This document shows positions 6,472 to 10,001 of a stretch of 10,001 bases of DNA, one piece after another; the stretch's first letter is position 1, and each line of letters opens with the position of its first letter. A program made the translations under genes and the position numbers. The notes under the pieces were generated by a model. The model was not told the origin of the DNA, ran no database searches, and was given only the letters and a program-made list of their open reading frames with translations. This DNA is from an uncultured Verrucomicrobiota bacterium (lineage in GTDB: Bacteria; Verrucomicrobiota; Verrucomicrobiia; Limisphaerales; UBA9464), in NCBI GenBank assembly GCA_903925515.1, contig CAIYFP010000382.1, forward strand, positions 1 to 10,001. Direction: 5' to 3'.

Positions 6472-8100
6472 ATGAAGCACTCACACGTTTTCCCCGCGAT
6501 GCTCTGCCTCGCCCTCGCGGGCCTCGATCCTGCATGGTCCCAGCAAACCCAGTCCCCCACGGTCGGCACGGCCGGAGCCCCCGCCTCCGACTCCTGGTTC
6601 CCGCCCGAGTCCTCCTTCCGCCGCGTCATCCTTGACGAGGACGCGACCGTCGATGGCAAGGCCACCGACACCCTCGTGGACCCCATGGAACTCGCCGTTG
6701 CCAAGGACGGCCGCGTCTTCTGGGCCGAGCGCGCCGGCATCGTCAAGATGTGGAGCCCGGCCTCGAAGCAAACCACCGAAATCGGGCGGCTCCCGGTCTT
6801 CACCGGCCTTGAGGAGGGCATGCTCGGGATCACGTTGGACCCCAAGTTCACGGAGAACGGGTGGATTTACCTCAATCGTTCCCTTCCCGAAACCTACCAG
6901 GACGGCCAAGGCAAGGCCGGCAAGATTCGCGTCGCACGCTTCACCCTCAGGAACGACAAGCTCGACCTCGCCTCCGAGTCCGTCGTCCTCGAAATGGAGG
7001 TCCAGCGCGAGCAATGCTGCCATGTTGGCGGCTCCCTTGCCTTCGACAAGGACGGCAACCTCTACGTCTCCATCGGTGACAATACCAACCCCTTCGACTC
7101 CGACGGCTTCAGCCCCAGCGACGAACGGCAGGGCCGCTATCCATGGGACGCCCAGCGTTCCTCCGCCAACGCCAACTCACTCGTCGGCAAGATTCTCCGG
7201 GTGAAGCCCAAGGCCGACGGCGGCTATTCCGTCCCGCCCGGCAACCTGTTCCCGCCCGGCACGCCCAAGACCCGCCCGGAAATCTTCGTCATGGGCAACC
7301 GCAACCCCTTCCGCATCCAGGTCGATCCCCGCACCAGCTACCTCTACTGGGGCGAGGTCGGCCCCGATTCGGGCAGCCCCAACGAAAAGCGCGGCCCGGC
7401 CGGCTTCGACGAGGTCAACCAAGCCCGCAAGGCCGGCTTCTTCGGATGGCCGCTCTTCGTCGGCGACAACCGCCCCTACCGCCGCGTCAACTTCACCGAC
7501 CGCCAAAAGGTTCAGGACCAGCGCGCCAGCTTCGACAAGGTCCGCAAGGAACGCGAGGAACTGACCAAGAAGGGCCAGACCAACAACCTGCCGGCGCTGC
7601 CCGAGAAACCCGCCGGATGGGAACCCTCGGGCGACTTCTGGGACGCCGCCCATCCGATCAATCGCTCGCCCAACAACACCGGCATCGCGGACCTGCCCCC
7701 GGCCCAGCCCGCCTTCATCTACTACCCCGCCGCCCCGACCACCCGCTTCCCCGAGGTCGGCTCCGGCGGGCGCACCGCCATGGCCGGCCCCGTCTATTAC
7801 TTCGATCCCAGCAACCCGTCCCCCACCAAGCTCCCGAAGGAGTTCGACCACACCCTCTTCATTTACGAGTGGTCCCGCGACTGGATCATCGCCGTCAAGC
7901 TCGACGCCGATGACAACATCGCGAAGACACCGGAGGGCAAGTTGATGATGAAGCGGTTCATGCCCTCCACGAGGATCAAGCGCCCCATGGACCTCGAGCT
8001 TGGCCCCGACGGCTGCCTGTACGGCATCGAGTTCGGCAAGGACTGGGGCAACAACAAGGACACGAGGATCTTCAAGATCGAGTACACCGGCACCCACTGA
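6472..8100 (+). CDS. Secreted PQQ-dependent sugar dehydrogenase (glucose/sorbosone dehydrogenase family)
   Basis: The 542-residue protein should oxidise a sugar outside the cytoplasm with pyrroloquinoline quinone. A signal peptide covers about residues 1-24 (hydrophobic 7-17, AWSQ cleavage region). The rest reads as a six-bladed propeller: DPMELAVAKDGRVFWAERAG (70-89), GLEEGMLGITLDPKF, CCHVGGSLAFDKDGNLYVSI (182-201), VMGNRNPFRIQVDP (273-286), GFFGWPLFVGDNRPY. His184 in HVGGSLAFD fits the catalytic base and GNRNPF the conserved Arg-Asn-Pro motif. Residues 396-418 (INRSPNNTGIADLPPAQPAF) and GGRTAMAGPVYYFDP (432-446) are typical of the subfamily often fused to PKD, ThuA or cytochrome c domains. 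No CxxCH haem motif is present, so electrons must leave through another carrier. A charged insert lies at about 343-380. The Gfo/Idh/MocA gene starts 100 nt downstream and probably shares the transcript. No clear Shine-Dalgarno precedes the ATG. Substrate is unknown. Confidence 0.88.
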   Translation: MKHSHVFPAMLCLALAGLDPAWSQQTQSPTVGTAGAPASDSWFPPESSFRRVILDEDATVDGKATDTLVDPMELAVAKDGRVFWAERAGIVKMWSPASKQTTEIGRLPVFTGLEEGMLGITLDPKFTENGWIYLNRSLPETYQDGQGKAGKIRVARFTLRNDKLDLASESVVLEMEVQREQCCHVGGSLAFDKDGNLYVSIGDNTNPFDSDGFSPSDERQGRYPWDAQRSSANANSLVGKILRVKPKADGGYSVPPGNLFPPGTPKTRPEIFVMGNRNPFRIQVDPRTSYLYWGEVGPDSGSPNEKRGPAGFDEVNQARKAGFFGWPLFVGDNRPYRRVNFTDRQKVQDQRASFDKVRKEREELTKKGQTNNLPALPEKPAGWEPSGDFWDAAHPINRSPNNTGIADLPPAQPAFIYYPAAPTTRFPEVGSGGRTAMAGPVYYFDPSNPSPTKLPKEFDHTLFIYEWSRDWIIAVKLDADDNIAKTPEGKLMMKRFMPSTRIKRPMDLELGPDGCLYGIEFGKDWGNNKDTRIFKIEYTGTH

Positions 8101-8190
8101 CCCGCCACGGCCAATCCCAACTTGAACCTTGAAGCCACCGGCCCCATGGGCCTTAGCCTCTCCCCAATCACTCCGTCATATCTTGAACCA

Positions 8191-8196
8191 AGGAAG
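8191..8196 (+). promoter_or_regulatory. Ribosome binding site that sets the Gfo/Idh/MocA start
   Basis: AGGAAG ends 4 nt before the ATG at 8201. It supports that start over an in-frame ATG at 8129, which has no such site and would place extra residues ahead of the Tat signal. It is the clearest Shine-Dalgarno sequence in the window. Confidence 0.75.
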
Positions 8197-8200
8197 CATC

Positions 8201-9598
8201 ATGTCCCCTGACTCCCAATCCCCCGCGACCAACCGTCGCCAGTTCCTCAAGCGCTCCACCGCCGCCGCCTCCGTCCTCGCCGCAGCGGGCAGCCTTCGCA
8301 CGCCCGTCTATGGGCAAAACCAAGCCCCCTCCGCCAACGTCCTCGGTGCCAACAACAAGCTCGTCATCGGCTTCGTCGGCGTCGGCAACCAAGGCGGCGG
8401 CGCCCATGTCGGCCTCAACCTCGAGCACTTCAAGGAGAACAACGTCTCCTTCGCCGCCGTCTGCGACGTCTCCAAGCATCGCGTCCAGGAACACGTCAGC
8501 CGCATCAAGAGCAAGTCCGGCGACGACGCCCAAGGCTACGAGGACTACCGCAAGGTGATGGAGCGAAAGGACATCGACGTCATCTTCTGCGCCACCGTGG
8601 ACCATTGGCACACCCCCGTGTCCAAGGCCGCCCTTGAGTCCGGCAAGCACGTCTATGTCGAGAAGCCCATGACCCGCTACCTTGGCGAGGCCTTCGAGCT
8701 CTACGACACCGTCAAGCGCACCGGCAAGCTCCTCAACGTGGGCTCGCAAGGCTGCTCCGACCTCAAGTGGCACAAGGCCGCCGAATGGATCCGCGCCGGC
8801 AAGATCGGCCCCATCGCCATGCTCCAAGGCTCCTACATGCGCAACAATCCGTGGGGCGAGTGGAACTACAACGTCCAGAAGTGGGCCACCCCCGATGACA
8901 TCAACTGGAACCTCTGGCTCGGCAACCAGGTCAAGTCGCGCCGCCCCTTCGACGCCGACCACTACTTCCGCTGGCGCAAGTATTACCCCTACTGCTCCGG
9001 CCTGCTCGGCGATCTTTTCCCGCACAAGCTCCACCCCTACATGCTCGCCACCGGCAACCCCGAGTTTCCCGTCCGAGTCGCCGCCGTGGGCAGCCGCAAG
9101 TTCCACACCGACCTCCGCAAGGAGGGCCGCAAGCCCGAGCAGGAAACCAAGTACGAGCGCGACGTCGCCGAGATCATCCAGCTCATCGCCGAGTTCCCCT
9201 CCGGCTACGTCATGCACATCACCTCCTCGACGGTGAACGAGCAGGGCACCCAGGAACGCATCCGCGGCCATATGGCGACCCTCGACATGGCCGGCAACAA
9301 GGTTCAGCTCAACCCCGAGCGCCCCTTTGCCGAGGAAATCGATCCCCAGACCTCCGAGGGCTTCCCCGGCGAGTCCGTCGCCGCCCACCACAAGAACTTC
9401 TACGAGTCCATCCGCGCCAACAAGCAGCCCAACGCCGGCATCGACCTCGCCGTCAAGGTCCAGACCGTCATCAGCCTTGCCGAAACCTCCGACCGCCTCG
9501 GCGTGATGTGCTACTTCGACGAGAAGACGCGCAAGGTGACGGACGGCTCCGGCCGCGAGATCAAGCCCCTCACCTACGGCTCCACCAAGGAATCCTAG
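8201..9598 (+). CDS. Tat-exported Gfo/Idh/MocA-family oxidoreductase
   Basis: This 465-residue NAD(P)-dependent oxidoreductase carries a twin-arginine signal: NRRQFLKRS at 11-19, a hydrophobic stretch at 20-31, and a likely cleavage after VYGQ near 39. The Rossmann domain follows with VIGFVGVGNQGGG (55-67), then AAVCDVSKHR (85-94) ending the second strand with the acidic residue, and EKPMT (154-158) holding the conserved Lys155 of the family's EKP motif. The C-terminal domain includes SGLLGDLFPHKLHPYML (266-282) with Asp271, His275 and His278 as active-site candidates. Family members act on sugars or related polyols, often with tightly bound cofactor when exported, as in glucose-fructose oxidoreductase. 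Tat export of folded protein fits a pre-bound cofactor. It follows the PQQ sugar dehydrogenase by 100 nt on the same strand, which suggests joint periplasmic carbohydrate oxidation. The substrate cannot be read from the sequence. Codons end almost always in C or G, as in the upstream gene. Confidence 0.92.
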   Translation: MSPDSQSPATNRRQFLKRSTAAASVLAAAGSLRTPVYGQNQAPSANVLGANNKLVIGFVGVGNQGGGAHVGLNLEHFKENNVSFAAVCDVSKHRVQEHVSRIKSKSGDDAQGYEDYRKVMERKDIDVIFCATVDHWHTPVSKAALESGKHVYVEKPMTRYLGEAFELYDTVKRTGKLLNVGSQGCSDLKWHKAAEWIRAGKIGPIAMLQGSYMRNNPWGEWNYNVQKWATPDDINWNLWLGNQVKSRRPFDADHYFRWRKYYPYCSGLLGDLFPHKLHPYMLATGNPEFPVRVAAVGSRKFHTDLRKEGRKPEQETKYERDVAEIIQLIAEFPSGYVMHITSSTVNEQGTQERIRGHMATLDMAGNKVQLNPERPFAEEIDPQTSEGFPGESVAAHHKNFYESIRANKQPNAGIDLAVKVQTVISLAETSDRLGVMCYFDEKTRKVTDGSGREIKPLTYGSTKES

Positions 9599-9621
9599 CC
9601 CCAAGGACTCCCCGCCGGGGC
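9598..9621 (+). terminator. Short GC-rich stem after the Gfo/Idh/MocA gene
   Basis: GCCCC (9598-9602) can pair with GGGGC (9617-9621), or alternatively CCCC (9610-9613) with GGGG (9617-9620) around GCC. It starts at the last base of the stop codon. No T-tract follows, so terminator function is doubtful. Confidence 0.2.
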
Positions 9622-9732
9622 AATCCATCCCGGTCCACGCACGACGGCAAGCGGCCAGCCATGGCAGCCCTTGCCGTCGCTTCGTTTCCCCGTCTCCGTC
9701 CAGCCGGCCGTCGCGGGCGTCCACCCGCATCC

Positions 9733-9760
9733 TTGCCCTTCAAATGAACGGCGGTAGGGT
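9733..9760 (+). promoter_or_regulatory. Candidate trxB promoter giving a nearly leaderless transcript
   Basis: TTGCCC (9733-9738) and TAGGGT (9755-9760) are separated by 16 nt. A start 6-8 nt after the -10 element would fall at about 9766-9768, only a few bases before the trxB ATG at 9771, and no Shine-Dalgarno would fit in the leader. Both hexamers match the sigma-70 consensus at three positions, so this is tentative. Confidence 0.35.
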
Positions 9761-9770
9761 GCGCCGCTTT

Positions 9771-10001
9771 ATGGAGAAAGTCGTCATCATCGGCACCGGC
9801 TGCGCCGGGCTCACCGCCGCGATTTACCCTGCCCGCGCCAACCTCTCGCCCCTCGTCCTCACCGGGACGTTGCCCGGCGGGCTCCTCACCACAACCTCCA
9901 CGGTCGAGAACTTTCCCGGCTTCCCCGAGGGCATCGACGGCTTCGAGCTGATGACCCGGCTCCAGAAGCAGGCCGAGCGCTTCGGCGCGCGCATCCAGTA
10001 C
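9771..10001 (+). CDS. trxB: Thioredoxin reductase, N-terminal part (runs off the right edge)
   Basis: Seventy-seven codons are present and the frame stays open to the window end. TrxB is a cytoplasmic FAD enzyme that transfers electrons from NADPH to thioredoxin. The start MEKVVIIGTGCAGLTAAIYP holds the FAD-binding GxGxxG-type motif (GTGCAG, residues 8-13), followed by ARANLSPLVL. LPGGLLTTTSTVENFPGFPE at 34-53 corresponds to the usual PGGQLTTTTEVENFPGF segment, and GFELMTRLQKQAERFGA at 57-73 matches the usual helix. The redox CxxC motif lies beyond the edge. The ATG at 9771 gives the canonical N-terminus; an in-frame ATG at 9744 would add nine residues (MNGGRVRRF) not expected in the family. 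Unusual residues are Cys in GTGCAG where Pro is common, Pro20 in AAIYPARA, and Leu replacing Gln in GGQL. The gene points the same way as the Gfo/Idh/MocA gene but the 172-nt gap suggests its own promoter. Confidence 0.93.
   Translation, partial: MEKVVIIGTGCAGLTAAIYPARANLSPLVLTGTLPGGLLTTTSTVENFPGFPEGIDGFELMTRLQKQAERFGARIQY

Noticed and set aside
6162..6851. Extension of the 674-residue protein to 904 residues from an upstream ATG
   Set aside because: The added 230 residues have no pattern and run antisense into the signal peptide and first blade of the sugar dehydrogenase.
7177..8097. A 306-codon minus-strand frame opposite the sugar dehydrogenase
   Set aside because: Gly/Val/Asp-rich shadow of the real gene, no recognisable motif.
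8140..8152. GGCCC-CAT-GGGCC hairpin after the sugar dehydrogenase as a terminator
   Set aside because: Only five pairs with a 3-nt loop and no T-tract, in a 100-nt gap between genes that are probably co-transcribed.
8168..9730. A 520-codon open frame on the minus strand opposite the Gfo/Idh/MocA gene
   Set aside because: It mirrors a strongly C-ending codon pattern, giving a Val/Gly/Asp/Ala-rich translation without motifs, while the plus-strand protein has a Tat signal, Rossmann fold and EKP motif.

Overview
The window is GC-rich bacterial DNA (about two thirds G+C by eye). It most likely comes from a member of Verrucomicrobiota, perhaps the Pedosphaera/Limisphaera side. The strongest pointer is a 52-residue basic protein of a type I know only from the Planctomycetes-Verrucomicrobia-Chlamydiae superphylum. 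A secreted PQQ-type sugar dehydrogenase next to a Tat-exported Gfo/Idh/MocA oxidoreductase, and a verrucomicrobial-looking TrxB, agree with this. The assignment is inference; no rRNA or tRNA gene was seen.

Layout. Positions 1-1364 hold three genes on the minus strand that read as one possible operon: a small basic protein (1364-1206), an RsuA/RluB-type rRNA pseudouridine synthase (1140-421) and a secreted bacterial SH3-domain protein that runs off the left edge (371-1). Positions 1365-2150 hold no gene I can support but contain several inverted repeats. A B12-binding radical SAM protein of the DUF4080 type follows on the plus strand (2151-3752); its last ~30 codons appear to come from a hairpin-rich repeat-like sequence. 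A palindrome-rich convergent spacer (3753-4136) separates it from a minus-strand gene for an unrecognised 674-residue membrane-anchored helical protein (6161-4137).

A divergent spacer (6162-6471) leads to two plus-strand genes, a secreted PQQ-dependent sugar dehydrogenase (6472-8100) and a Tat-exported Gfo/Idh/MocA oxidoreductase (8201-9598). They probably work together in extracytoplasmic carbohydrate oxidation. The right edge carries the start of thioredoxin reductase trxB (9771 onward), possibly on a nearly leaderless transcript.

I see no phage, transposase, CRISPR array, toxin-antitoxin pair or recognisable defence system. The less ordinary items are the small basic protein gene, the repeat encroaching on the radical SAM gene, the structured gene-free stretch, the orphan 674-residue protein, and a strong excess of the hexamer CCATGG. 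No complete new system can be claimed from this sequence alone.
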